DNA of 64,000 bases from NCBI RefSeq assembly GCF_002896855.1, contig NZ_CP021850.1, positions 459,665 through 523,664 on the forward strand, in the 5' to 3' direction. Position 1 is the first letter of the stretch; every line of letters begins with the position of its first letter. Both the position numbers and the translations under genes were made by a program. The DNA comes from Clostridium thermosuccinogenes. Lineage in GTDB: Bacteria > Bacillota > Clostridia > Acetivibrionales > DSM-5807. Positions 25,558 through 33,661 of the stretch are shown here, one piece after another. The notes beneath the pieces were generated by a model. The model searched no databases. It was not told the origin of the DNA and worked only from the letters and a program-made list of their open reading frames with translations.

Positions 25558-26679
25558 ATGGACAAAAATGAACAACTGGAAAAATTGTTGAAGCAGGCTC
25601 TTTCTTCGACGGCTGAACCTAGCGAAGCTCTAAACCTAAAAATCAAGTACAGAATAAAGGAGAGAAAAGCTATGAAACCAGTGCGTAGAAGAATAGCAGT
25701 TGCCCTTATTGCTGCCTTTACCCTTATAATGTCGGGCTCGGCCTTTGCTGCCTGGAAGCTTCTCAGCCCGAAACAGGTTGCAGAAAATTTCGGAGATAAA
25801 ACCCTTGCTAAAGCTTTTGACAGTGAAAATGCTGTTCAAATCAATAAATCCGTAACTTCCGGTGATTATACCTTTACACTGCTGGGAATGACCTCCGGCA
25901 AGAACTTAAGCGATTTTAAAAGCTCCGTACAGGATATACATCCTGACAGAACCTATGCTGTCGTTTCAATTGAAAGGAAGGATGGGAGTCCGATACCTGC
26001 AATGAGTGATGAAAATTACAATGAACCTCCATTTATCGTCTCTCCCCTCATAAAGGGGCAAAAACCCTGGCAGGTGAACATATTCACCATGAATGGCGGA
26101 TACAGCGAATGTGTTGTGGATGGGGTCATTTACAGAATGATCGAATGCGACAGCATTGAGATGTTTGCCGACAGAGGGGTGTACCTTTACGCCGGTATAG
26201 GGAGCTTCATCGACAATCAAACGGTAAGCTACAATGAAGAAACCGGTGAAATCACGCTTAATGCAAATAATAAGGAGGCTGGTGCACTTTTTGAGTTGCC
26301 CCTTGACGTGAAAAAAGCAGACCATGAGAAAGCTGAACAGTACCTTAAGGATTTATTAAATCCTGCCTCCGAATCCATAACAGGGGATGAGACAGTCAAC
26401 GACAGTGAATACGTTTCCGACTGGGGGAGTGAATTTGCTAACGGTATTGTAATACCTGAATCCATAAAGGAAGTTACTTATGATGAAAACGGATTGGCGT
26501 GCTATGAGTACAATGGCAGTAAAGTAGGAATCTCCTTAGACTTCCTTTTTAAAGATGGAGAAGCAGGAGTATGGAAAATAGTGTCCATAAACGGGGATGG
26601 GGAAGATCAAATTGCCATTCAGTTTATGAAGGATGAAAATGGCGTAGTGACAGGCAGGGCAGTGAAAAAGGCAAAATAA
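25558..26679 (+). CDS. Membrane-anchored DUF4179-like probable anti-sigma protein
   Basis: 373 residues. A cytoplasmic N-terminus of about 40 residues rich in charged helices is followed by one membrane segment ('IAVALIAAFTLIMSGSAFAAW', about 45-65) and a large external domain, the DUF4179-like layout seen in anti-sigma partners of clostridial ECF factors. GGAGG at 25544 is the ribosome binding site, and the gene follows the sigma gene with one spacer base. The N-terminal helices probably bind the sigma factor; the outside domain probably senses a signal at the cell surface. The signal is not evident. Confidence 0.7.
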   Translation: MDKNEQLEKLLKQALSSTAEPSEALNLKIKYRIKERKAMKPVRRRIAVALIAAFTLIMSGSAFAAWKLLSPKQVAENFGDKTLAKAFDSENAVQINKSVTSGDYTFTLLGMTSGKNLSDFKSSVQDIHPDRTYAVVSIERKDGSPIPAMSDENYNEPPFIVSPLIKGQKPWQVNIFTMNGGYSECVVDGVIYRMIECDSIEMFADRGVYLYAGIGSFIDNQTVSYNEETGEITLNANNKEAGALFELPLDVKKADHEKAEQYLKDLLNPASESITGDETVNDSEYVSDWGSEFANGIVIPESIKEVTYDENGLACYEYNGSKVGISLDFLFKDGEAGVWKIVSINGDGEDQIAIQFMKDENGVVTGRAVKKAK

Positions 26680-26724
26680 TCGAAAGCGGGCATTAGGGTA
26701 AACTGACGATGCAAATCGTATATA

Positions 26725-26760
26725 AAAAGGGACTTAGCCTCGAAAGGTCAAGTCCCTTTT
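26725..26760 (+). terminator. Terminator after sigma/anti-sigma operon
   Basis: AAAAGGGACTT and AAGTCCCTTTT pair around a 14-base loop, followed by ATTTATATT. Confidence 0.8.
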
Positions 26761-27006
26761 ATTTATATTAATTGCTAGGCTTCCAAAAAGCTCAAACATA
26801 TTACTCCTATTAGGGGTAAGGTCTGATGTATCAGCCTATAAGGAAAATCAAACAAAAATAAACGCAAAAATCAAAAGTCAAAATCAATAGCAAAATTAAA
26901 AGAAAAACATGACGCTGCTTTTTTGGATTGACAGGTCGTGGCATTACTTATCCTTTGAGGTATTCAAGGTGCTCATGGATAAAATAAATATAAATTAAAG
27001 TTTCCT

Positions 27007-27035
27007 TTGACAATGTCTGGAATGGCTTATATAAT
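27007..27035 (+). promoter_or_regulatory. Perfect consensus promoter of methyltransferase leader
   Basis: TTGACA at 27007-27012, exactly 17 spacer bases, TATAAT at 27030-27035. The start of transcription would be about 27042, leaving a leader of roughly 420 bases before the first larger gene. Confidence 0.8.
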
Positions 27036-27091
27036 AAAGCTGATGCAGTATACTGCAAATAATAAGATTTGGCACGAAAGGGGCTATGTTA

Positions 27092-27130
27092 ATGACTGTA
27101 GGCAATGTAGAGGTGATTTTTGCTAATTGA
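27092..27130 (+). CDS. Leader peptide MTVGNVEVIFAN
   Basis: A 12-codon frame with GAAAGGGG at 27076-27083, eight bases ahead of the ATG. It lies about 50 bases after the predicted transcription start and just before a hairpin (27136-27183, GGCAA/TTGCC base). The position, ribosome binding site and the terminators downstream fit a regulatory leader peptide of ribosome-mediated attenuation, as known for drug-resistance genes. The assignment is by layout. Confidence 0.45.
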   Translation: MTVGNVEVIFAN

Positions 27131-27232
27131 ATATTGGCAAAGGTACACAGGAACACCTTATGATAGGTTTTGTTTGTGTTGCCTATGCAGCTTCTTTCGA
27201 GCAACCTGAATCGTGTATTTAACAAGTAACAG

Positions 27233-27255
27233 CACGCATTGGTAGCGTGTTTTTT
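27233..27255 (+). terminator. Leader terminator A
   Basis: CACGC, loop ATTGGTA, GCGTG, then TTTTTTG: a short but canonical intrinsic terminator with no gene directly before it other than the leader peptide. Confidence 0.6.
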
Positions 27256-27373
27256 GTTGCTTTTGTTAATGGTAAGTGGACACATCTTTGTGAACAGGAA
27301 ATATTCCTTTTACGTTAAGGAACATCCCCTTTTTATTGAAGGGACACATATCGGAAAGATGAAAGCCCCTTTT

Positions 27374-27409
27374 AAACCCGCAGGTGGTCGTTATCTGCGG
27401 TTTTTTATA
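27374..27409 (+). terminator. Leader terminator B
   Basis: AAACCCGCAG pairs with CTGCGGTTT (one bulged C), followed by a T6 run at 27101-offset position 27401-27406. It lies 53 bases before the small basic protein gene. Confidence 0.7.
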
Positions 27410-27458
27410 TGCTTTTTAAGTTGCGGAATAATCTGTTATTATGGGGAGTGTGATGATT

Positions 27459-27623
27459 ATGACAAAAAAGAAAGGCACTTACGATTATATGAAGGAAATC
27501 AGAAATTGCTGGGTGATAAACCCTCGAACCAGGGTGCAGGAAAATGAAATCAAGAGCAAAAAGAAACGCAGACAGGAGGAAAAGAAAATGATAAGGGAGG
27601 GGAGCATTTATGAGGAAATTTGA
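27459..27623 (+). CDS. Small basic protein of unknown function
   Basis: 54 residues beginning 'MTKKKGTYDYMKEIRNCWVI' and then 'NPRTRVQENEIKSKKKRRQEEKK'. The block 'W.INP.TRV....K..K.R' is one I recall in tiny basic proteins of Firmicutes, often near transferred genes; no function is known to me. GGGGAG at 27443-27448 is the ribosome binding site. Its end overlaps the methyltransferase start by 14 bases, so the two are translated together. Confidence 0.5.
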   Translation: MTKKKGTYDYMKEIRNCWVINPRTRVQENEIKSKKKRRQEEKKMIREGSIYEEI

Positions 27624-28314
27624 ACGTTGCGAAAGGCTGTATAAAGAGAACGAAAGGTTTTTTAGCGATAACGAAAATATAATGCGAGGACCAAATGCCT
27701 TGTGGCTTATAGAGATATTATGTGAAAAGATGGATTTAAAGCCAGGCATGCGAGTATTGGATATGGGTTGCGGCAAAGGTTTAACCTCAATATTTTTGGC
27801 AAAGGAGTTTGGAGTAACGGTATTTGCCAATGACCTTTGGATAGATCCCACAGATAACTACAAACGCTTTGTTGAAATGGGAGTTGAGGACAAGGTTTTC
27901 CCGATCCATGCTGAAGCTCACAATCTTCCATATGCTGATGGATTCTTTGATGCAGCTATAAGCATTGATTCCTACCATTATTATGGCACTGATGAAACTT
28001 ACTTTCCGGATATTTATGCAAAGCTGGTAAAACAAGGAGGCCAATTTGGAATGGTAAATCCAGGACTGACGAGGGAATTCAGCAATGGGTTGCCGGAGGC
28101 TATGAAGCCATATTGGGAGCGCAATATGTATGCATTTCATAGTGCCAGGTGGTGGCGTGATATGTGGGAGAAAACCGGCCTTGTAGATATTAAATTTGCC
28201 GAGGACATACCCGACGGCAAAGCATTATGGAGAAAAACGGCTGATTTTGAGCTTCTTGATGCGGATACCGAGAACTATCTGACGCTTGTTTTGATCACAG
28301 CAATAAAGAAATAA
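27610..28314 (+). CDS. SAM-dependent methyltransferase
   Basis: 234 residues, class I fold. Motif I 'VLDMGCGKGLTSIFLAKEFG' lies at about residues 49-68, with the acidic 'VFANDLWIDP' after beta-2 and 'LPYADGFFDAAISIDSYHYY' as motif IV region. It is of the UbiE/Methyltransf_11 type and methylates a small molecule of unknown identity. GGGAGGGGAG at 27594-27603 precedes its ATG. It is the first large gene behind a long structured leader with consensus promoter, a setting common for antibiotic-inducible genes. Confidence 0.82.
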   Translation: MRKFERCERLYKENERFFSDNENIMRGPNALWLIEILCEKMDLKPGMRVLDMGCGKGLTSIFLAKEFGVTVFANDLWIDPTDNYKRFVEMGVEDKVFPIHAEAHNLPYADGFFDAAISIDSYHYYGTDETYFPDIYAKLVKQGGQFGMVNPGLTREFSNGLPEAMKPYWERNMYAFHSARWWRDMWEKTGLVDIKFAEDIPDGKALWRKTADFELLDADTENYLTLVLITAIKK

Positions 28315-28352
28315 AATATAGAGCTGATGGAATTTATGATGGAGGGAATTTG

Positions 28353-29171
28353 ATGTTGGATAAATTATTATTCCTTGCGCAAAAACCTGCCCTCTGGCAG
28401 CGAAGTTGTGAGCCGTTTTGGGACGATGAGCACATTTCAAAGGGGATGCTGGAGGCTCATCTCAACCCGGATTGGGATGCAGCAAGCCGAAGGCACAGTT
28501 ATATTGACTGCTCAGTAAAGTGGCTTGCAAGCATCATCCCGGAAGGAAGTAAAATACTTGACCTGGGCTGTGGCCCGGGACTTTACACCAAACGATTTTC
28601 AGATGCAGGGTATGATGTAACCGGTATGGATTATTCCAGACGCTCGATTGCTTATGCAAAGGAACACGACACTAAAGCAAAATATATATACCAGAATTAT
28701 TTGGAGATGGATTACGCCGAGGAATTCGATGCAATTACATTGATTTACTGTGATTATGCCGCCCTGATTCCTGATGAAAGAAAAACACTGCTGTCAAAGA
28801 TACACCTTGCGCTTAAGCCCAACGGTTTATTTATTTTTGATGTCTTTACCGAGAAAACTTTCTATGGAAAAAAGGACCGTACATCGTGGTCATACCATGA
28901 AAACGGCGGTTTTTGGAGCGACAAGCCGCATTTATGCCTGGAAGCTGAGTATTATTTTGAGAACAATACCGTTAAAGTAGACAAGACCATTGTAATTACA
29001 GAGAATGATTTGCGTGAATATCTTATCTGGGACACGGTATACACTAAACAGACGTTGCTCGATGAGGTGGCGCCTTTTGGATTTCAGATACACGGTATTT
29101 ATGATGATGCTTGCGGCAGTCCATTTACTGGCGCGGCAGACACATTATGCCTTGTATTGAGGAAAGGATGA
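28353..29171 (+). CDS. SAM-dependent methyltransferase, second
   Basis: 272 residues, class I fold. Motif I 'ILDLGCGPGLYTKRFSDAGYDVTGMDYS' is at about 72-99, and 'YAEEFDAITLIYCDYAAL' marks motif II/IV. GGAGGG at 28341-28346 fits the ATG at 28353. It lies 38 bases behind the first methyltransferase and is unlike it in sequence outside the fold. The C-terminal half has 'FDVFTEKTFYGKKD', usual in Methyltransf_25-type proteins of clostridia. Substrate unknown. Confidence 0.82.
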   Translation: MLDKLLFLAQKPALWQRSCEPFWDDEHISKGMLEAHLNPDWDAASRRHSYIDCSVKWLASIIPEGSKILDLGCGPGLYTKRFSDAGYDVTGMDYSRRSIAYAKEHDTKAKYIYQNYLEMDYAEEFDAITLIYCDYAALIPDERKTLLSKIHLALKPNGLFIFDVFTEKTFYGKKDRTSWSYHENGGFWSDKPHLCLEAEYYFENNTVKVDKTIVITENDLREYLIWDTVYTKQTLLDEVAPFGFQIHGIYDDACGSPFTGAADTLCLVLRKG

Positions 29172-29529
29172 GAAAGAAGTGTACTGACATGATCTTCCAA
29201 TCTTTATTTAATACCCCTCACCGCTTAGAATCTTGCGTTGACTTTGCATTTGCGCATTTTGGCAACCGAGAGCATTATGCATAAAGGCTCATCGACTGCA
29301 CCAGGTCTGCTGATGGCTTGCCGCAGGGATTTCACAGCCTGCAAATCTGCTTTATGGTGGGGTTGAAAACCATCCTCAAAAACAAGAACTCTTTTTTGAG
29401 TGGCAGGAGATCGCAGGTAGAAATAGCATCCTGCCGGCAAGAACAATGGAAGGATTTTCGTCGTTTCATAAAGAAATGTTGGAGTGCCTGTCGGCATTAT
29501 ATATTTAACGAGAACGGGGGTTATTTTCT
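29172..29529. other. Intergenic region without a supported gene
   Basis: 358 bases. A 90-codon reverse-strand frame spans most of it, but it has no ribosome binding site and no recognisable domain. GAACGGGGGTT at about 29511 is the ribosome binding site for the protease gene. Confidence 0.4.
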
Positions 29530-30135
29530 ATGGATTTATTTATCAACAAACTGATGAGCAGTGTTATTGAAATCATACTTTTTGCTTCAATTCCTTTTAT
29601 CTGGTGGCTGATAGGCGCGAGGAAAAAAGCTGGCTTTTTTGACTGGATAGGATTAAAGAAAATGGAGAAGCATAAGGGGACTATTCCGCTTATTATAGTA
29701 ATTACAGCTGTTTTTTGCGCTGTATCCATTGTTATTCTGTACATGATCCGAGATGTGGAAACAGCATCGTCAGGATTTGACGGACTTGGAGTTAAAGCCA
29801 TACCTGCAATATTGGTATATGCAATATTCAACACAGCGCTTCCTGAAGAAATGATGTTCAGAGGCTTCCTGTTAAAAAGGATAGCATCTAGAGCCGGTTT
29901 TTCCGCAGGGAATACGATACAAGCGGTCGTATTTGGGCTGATGCACGGTATCATGTTTGTGGCTCATGTCGGAATGGCGAAAGCAATTATAATAGTCATA
30001 TTTACCGGCCTTATCGGTTGGGTTATGGGATATATAAATGAGAAGAGATCCGGCGGCTCGATATTATCAAGCTGGATTATTCATGCGTTGTCCAATATTT
30101 TTTCGGGCCTTGTTTCAGCCTTTTCACTTTTATAA
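29530..30135 (+). CDS. CPBP-family intramembrane metalloprotease
   Basis: 201 residues with five to six membrane segments. The Abi/CPBP (Rce1-like) active-site motifs are present: 'LPEEMMFRGFLLKRI' (EExxxR) near residue 108, 'VFGLMHGIMF' (FxxxH) near 140, and a final 'SWIIHALSN' histidine. These enzymes cut or modify peptides inside the membrane and often serve in bacteriocin maturation or immunity. No bacteriocin gene is visible beside it. The gene stands alone. Confidence 0.85.
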   Translation: MDLFINKLMSSVIEIILFASIPFIWWLIGARKKAGFFDWIGLKKMEKHKGTIPLIIVITAVFCAVSIVILYMIRDVETASSGFDGLGVKAIPAILVYAIFNTALPEEMMFRGFLLKRIASRAGFSAGNTIQAVVFGLMHGIMFVAHVGMAKAIIIVIFTGLIGWVMGYINEKRSGGSILSSWIIHALSNIFSGLVSAFSLL

Positions 30136-30165
30136 TCAGTGGGGTAACGCACTTTATTCATAATT

Positions 30166-30273
30166 ATGATTTCACACAGCGATGAGTCAGGCGATATTGA
30201 GGGGGTAAGCAATGGTACCTATGGCTCCAGAGCTGAAATAGCAAAAATTCTTTATGATTTAATCTCTATGTAA
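30166..30273 (+). pseudogene. C-terminal remnant of an S-layer homology (SLH) domain
   Basis: 35 codons ending 'NGTYGSRAEIAKILYDLISM'. This matches the last part of an SLH repeat ('dGtf.p...TRAExAkmly.ll'). The preceding part of any such protein is missing, so it is the tail end of a lost cell-surface protein gene. Confidence 0.5.
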
Positions 30274-30538
30274 GTTTATACATGCACTAATATAATTTCC
30301 ATAAGTCGTAGATTTCCTAAAAGCAGGCCGAAGCTTTTTAAGCCCAGCAGTTACATGACCAAAACCAATGCTCTAGCAAAGGGGATGCAGTCATGGTCAT
30401 TCGGCTGCGTCATCCTTTACCTGCATACTTTGATGTGATGGTAAAGATGAAGCTATTGCATGATTTTTAATGAAAACCTCCAGTTAAAGTCATTGACATA
30501 AAAATGCAGCAATAATGCAAAAATCGAGAAGATAAATG

Positions 30539-30575
30539 AGCTTGATTCAAAACGTTGAATCAAGCTTTTTCTTTT
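30539..30575 (+). terminator. Perfect-stem terminator
   Basis: AGCTTGATTCAA, loop AACG, TTGAATCAAGCT, then TTTTTCTTTT: a 12-bp perfect stem with a strong T-run. No gene ends nearby on this strand; it may end read-through or serve as an attenuator before the GTPase gene. TTGACA at 30494 could be part of a promoter ahead of it. Confidence 0.8.
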
Positions 30576-30631
30576 CCCACCTCTGCGCGTGCAGGCACTC
30601 GGTCCCATATTTGTAAAGTTATACCCTAAAA

Positions 30632-30660
30632 TTGTCAAATCTCAAACTTACTGGTATCAT
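30632..30660 (+). promoter_or_regulatory. Promoter of the TetM-like gene
   Basis: TTGTCA at 30632-30637, 17 bases, TATCAT at 30655-30660, with a second TATAAT directly after at 30661-30666. It lies 73-78 bases ahead of the start codon and behind the terminator at 30539. Confidence 0.5.
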
Positions 30661-30738
30661 TATAATAACAGAAACGACATGTATGCCTTAACAGGCTTTG
30701 ATTATATACCGACAGAGAATGGAAAATTGATATAAGCT

Positions 30739-33405
30739 ATGGAGAAATTAGTTATTGGAATATTAGCACATGTAGATGCAGGAAAAACAACACTATCTGA
30801 GAGTATGCTTTATCTGAGCGGTAAGATCGGAAAATTGGGAAGGGTAGACAACAAGGATGCTTTTTTGGATACCTATGACCTGGAAAAAGCAAGGGGGATT
30901 ACCATATTCTCCAAACAGGCCATATTTGAAATAGGGGAAACTCAGATCATTTTACTGGATACCCCAGGTCATGTAGATTTTTCTGCTGAAATGGAGAGAA
31001 CTCTTCAGGTGCTGGACTATGCCATTTTGGTGATAAGCGGCGCAGATGGGGTACAGGGGCATACCGGGACATTATGGCGGTTGCTGCACATATATAAGAT
31101 ACCTGTTTTTCTATTCGTCAACAAGATGGATCAGGCCGGGACGGATAAGGACAGATTGATGAATGAATTAAAAAAGCATCTGGATGACGGATGCATTGAT
31201 TTTGGACAAGTTGGGTGGGATGCCTTTTACGACCAATTGGCCATGTGTGATGAAGCAATGATGGAGGAATACCTGGAAACAGGGTGTGTTGAAACCGGGA
31301 GGATCAAAAAAGCTGTTCGGGAGCGCAAAGTATTTCCATGCTACTTTGGTTCGGCTTTGAAACTAGACGGTGTCGAGCAGTTTATGCAGGGTATTGTAAA
31401 ATATGCGATTATCCCCCAATATCCTGATGAATTCGGAGCAAAAGTATTCAAGATATCAAGGGATGAGCAGGGAAACCGTCTTACACACATGAAGCTTACC
31501 GGAGGAAGGCTTAAGGTAAAGGATGTCTTAACCAATGGCATCTGGGAGGAAAAAGTCAATCAAATACGCATATATTCCGGACAGAAATACCAGGCAGTGA
31601 ATGAGGTTGAGGCAGGCTCTGTATTCGCAGTAACAGGGCTCAGCCAAACAAGGCCCGGGGAAGGATTGGGGATAGAGAAAGCTTCCAGCACACCAATATT
31701 GGAACCTGTTCTATCCTATCAAATCATACTTCCGGAAGGCTGTGATCCAAGGGTGATGCTCCCTAAGCTGCGCCAGATTGAGGAGGAAGAGCCGGAGCTT
31801 CATATTGTTTGGGATGAGCAGCTGCAGGAAATTCAGGCACGGGTTATGGGAGAGGTGCAGATCGAAATTCTGCAAAGCCTTATACAGGAGCGTTTCGGTG
31901 TTGCGGTGGCCTTTGATGCCGGAAGGATAGTGTATAAAGAGACCATTGCCAATGTGGTGGAAGGGGTAGGACATTTTGAACCCTTGAGGCATTATGCGGA
32001 GGTTCACCTGTTATTGGAGCCGGGCGAACCGGGAAGCGGCCTGCAGTTTGGGACACAGTGCAGTGAGGATATACTGAGCAAGAGCTGGCAGAGACTTATA
32101 TTGACACATCTGGAGGAAAAGGTCCACAAAGGGGTTTTGACAGGGTCAGCGATTACGGATATGAAAATCACTTTGGTTTCCGGGAGAGCGCATAACAAGC
32201 ATACGGAAGGCGGTGACTTCAGAGAGGCCACCTACCGTGCCGTTCGTCAGGGACTAAAGGAAGCGGAATCAGTATTGCTGGAGCCTTATTATTCCTTTAG
32301 GCTGGAGCTGCCGGAGAAGATGATAGGAAGAGCCATGAACGACATTGAGAGAATGCATGGCGTATGCGAAATATCAAGCACCAACGGGGAGATGGCAGTC
32401 CTTGTGGGGAGCGCTCCTGTTGTTACCATGAGAAATTACCAGAAAGAGGTGGTTTCCTATACCAAGGGCTTAGGAAAGCTGTTTTGCACTCTGAAAGGCT
32501 ATGAGCCGTGCCATAATGCTGAAGAGGTCATAGAAAGCATCGGATATGATTCGGAAAGAGACGTAGAGAATCCGACAGGTTCCGTATTTTGTGCCCATGG
32601 CACCAGCTTCCTGGTGAGTTGGGACGAAGTAAAGAATTATATGCATATTGAGAGCTTTCTTCAAAAAAAGGAGGACTTGGAGGAAGAAGCTGCCGCAAAC
32701 CAGGTGCCGTACACAGAGGAGAAGAATATCAGTTTGGAAGAGATTGAGCAGATTATCAACAGCACCTTCTATGCAAACCGGGGGAAGAAATCTGTCTGGA
32801 ACAGGCGCAAGAAAGTCCGTGAGAATTATGACAGGCCTGCTGCCTATGTTAAAAAACAGAAGGAGCCCAAAGAGGAATATCTCCTGGTGGATGGGTATAA
32901 TATTATCCATGCATGGCCGGAACTGAAAGAACTGGCTGATGAGGACATGGAAGCAGCCAGGGTGAAACTGCTTGATCTTCTGAGCAATTATCAGGGAATT
33001 CGGAAATGCCATATTATCATCGTATTTGATGCTTACCGTGTTGAGGGACATGCTGAGGAGGTAATCAAGTATCACAATGTCCATGTGGTTTTTACCAAAG
33101 AGGCTCAAACGGCAGACCAGTATATCGAAAGATTTGCCCATGACAATCAGACCAAATACGATATAATAGTCGCAACTTCGGATGGTCTGCAGCAGATTAT
33201 CATAAGGGGAGCGGGATGCGCTTTATTGTCTGCCAGAGAACTTAAGATCGAGGTTGAAAGGGTTAATGAAAGGATAAAGCAGGAGTATGAGGAAATGGGG
33301 GCGAGAGATCGCAATCGCCTTATAGACTCATTATCTCCGGAGGCGAAACAGCAGATGGAAGAATTGGCTAAAAAACAGGATGATGATTCCTCAAACAGCC
33401 AGTGA
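30739..33405 (+). CDS. TetM-like translation GTPase fused to a Rae1/YacP-type NYN nuclease
   Basis: 888 residues in two parts. Residues 1 to about 650 are an EF-G-like ribosomal-protection GTPase: G1 'AHVDAGKT' (10-17), 'RGIT' switch I, 'DTPGH' G3, 'NKMD' G4, then domains II-V with a conserved 'GEVQIEILQSLIQERFGV' segment. TetM is about 640 residues and ends there. A charged linker follows to about 710. Residues 713-885 are a NYN/PIN-like domain: 'LLVDGYNIIHAWPEL' (D718), 'IIIVFDAYRV' (D764), 'FTKEAQTADQYIE', 'VATSDGLQQ' (D815), the pattern of YacP. B. subtilis YacP (Rae1) cleaves mRNA in the ribosomal A site. The fused protein may therefore clear or rescue ribosomes; tetracycline resistance is not implied. 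The ribosome binding site is weak. Confidence 0.85.
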   Translation: MEKLVIGILAHVDAGKTTLSESMLYLSGKIGKLGRVDNKDAFLDTYDLEKARGITIFSKQAIFEIGETQIILLDTPGHVDFSAEMERTLQVLDYAILVISGADGVQGHTGTLWRLLHIYKIPVFLFVNKMDQAGTDKDRLMNELKKHLDDGCIDFGQVGWDAFYDQLAMCDEAMMEEYLETGCVETGRIKKAVRERKVFPCYFGSALKLDGVEQFMQGIVKYAIIPQYPDEFGAKVFKISRDEQGNRLTHMKLTGGRLKVKDVLTNGIWEEKVNQIRIYSGQKYQAVNEVEAGSVFAVTGLSQTRPGEGLGIEKASSTPILEPVLSYQIILPEGCDPRVMLPKLRQIEEEEPELHIVWDEQLQEIQARVMGEVQIEILQSLIQERFGVAVAFDAGRIVYKETIANVVEGVGHFEPLRHYAEVHLLLEPGEPGSGLQFGTQCSEDILSKSWQRLILTHLEEKVHKGVLTGSAITDMKITLVSGRAHNKHTEGGDFREATYRAVRQGLKEAESVLLEPYYSFRLELPEKMIGRAMNDIERMHGVCEISSTNGEMAVLVGSAPVVTMRNYQKEVVSYTKGLGKLFCTLKGYEPCHNAEEVIESIGYDSERDVENPTGSVFCAHGTSFLVSWDEVKNYMHIESFLQKKEDLEEEAAANQVPYTEEKNISLEEIEQIINSTFYANRGKKSVWNRRKKVRENYDRPAAYVKKQKEPKEEYLLVDGYNIIHAWPELKELADEDMEAARVKLLDLLSNYQGIRKCHIIIVFDAYRVEGHAEEVIKYHNVHVVFTKEAQTADQYIERFAHDNQTKYDIIVATSDGLQQIIIRGAGCALLSARELKIEVERVNERIKQEYEEMGARDRNRLIDSLSPEAKQQMEELAKKQDDDSSNSQ

Positions 33406-33475
33406 GTTTAATAAAAGTTCAGCCATTGATTAAAAAAGTGAAGAATAGCAAATGCAATCAAATTTGATCTTTAAG

Positions 33476-33512
33476 AAGCCCTACTTCCTCAAATTAGGAA
33501 TATAGGGCTTTA
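33476..33512 (+). terminator. Terminator after the GTPase gene
   Basis: AAGCCCTA...TTCCT pairs with AGGAA...TAGGGCTT around AAATT; the stem lies 70 bases after the stop and may serve both strands. Confidence 0.65.
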
Positions 33513-33661
33513 AGGACTGAACTGCTGTATAAAAATGGTACGTTTTACCTAATAAAACATACCATCGGATTAATTATGCAATAGGCAGCTCATTTTTTGC
33601 AGTCATATAATCGTTAAAAAATGCAAATGGTTAAAATAAATGAATATCTTATAAATAGGTT

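Larger units (their letters stand above)
30136..30738. other. Region before the TetM-like gene
   Basis: Holds the SLH remnant, a terminator hairpin and a promoter, each listed separately. The rest (about 30274-30490) shows no gene. Confidence 0.5.

Noticed and set aside
27239-27547. 102-codon forward frame in the methyltransferase leader
   Set aside because: It crosses terminator B and the start region of the better supported small basic gene; hydrophobic start arises from T-runs of terminators.
29225-29497. 90-codon reverse frame between methyltransferase and protease genes
   Set aside because: No start signal and no family resemblance; may be chance or decay.
32470-33141. 223-codon reverse frame inside the GTPase-nuclease gene
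   Set aside because: Antisense shadow of the conserved forward gene.
30739-33405. Calling the TetM-like gene a tetracycline resistance gene
   Set aside because: Overall type is shared, but the C-terminal nuclease fusion and lack of mobile context argue for another role.
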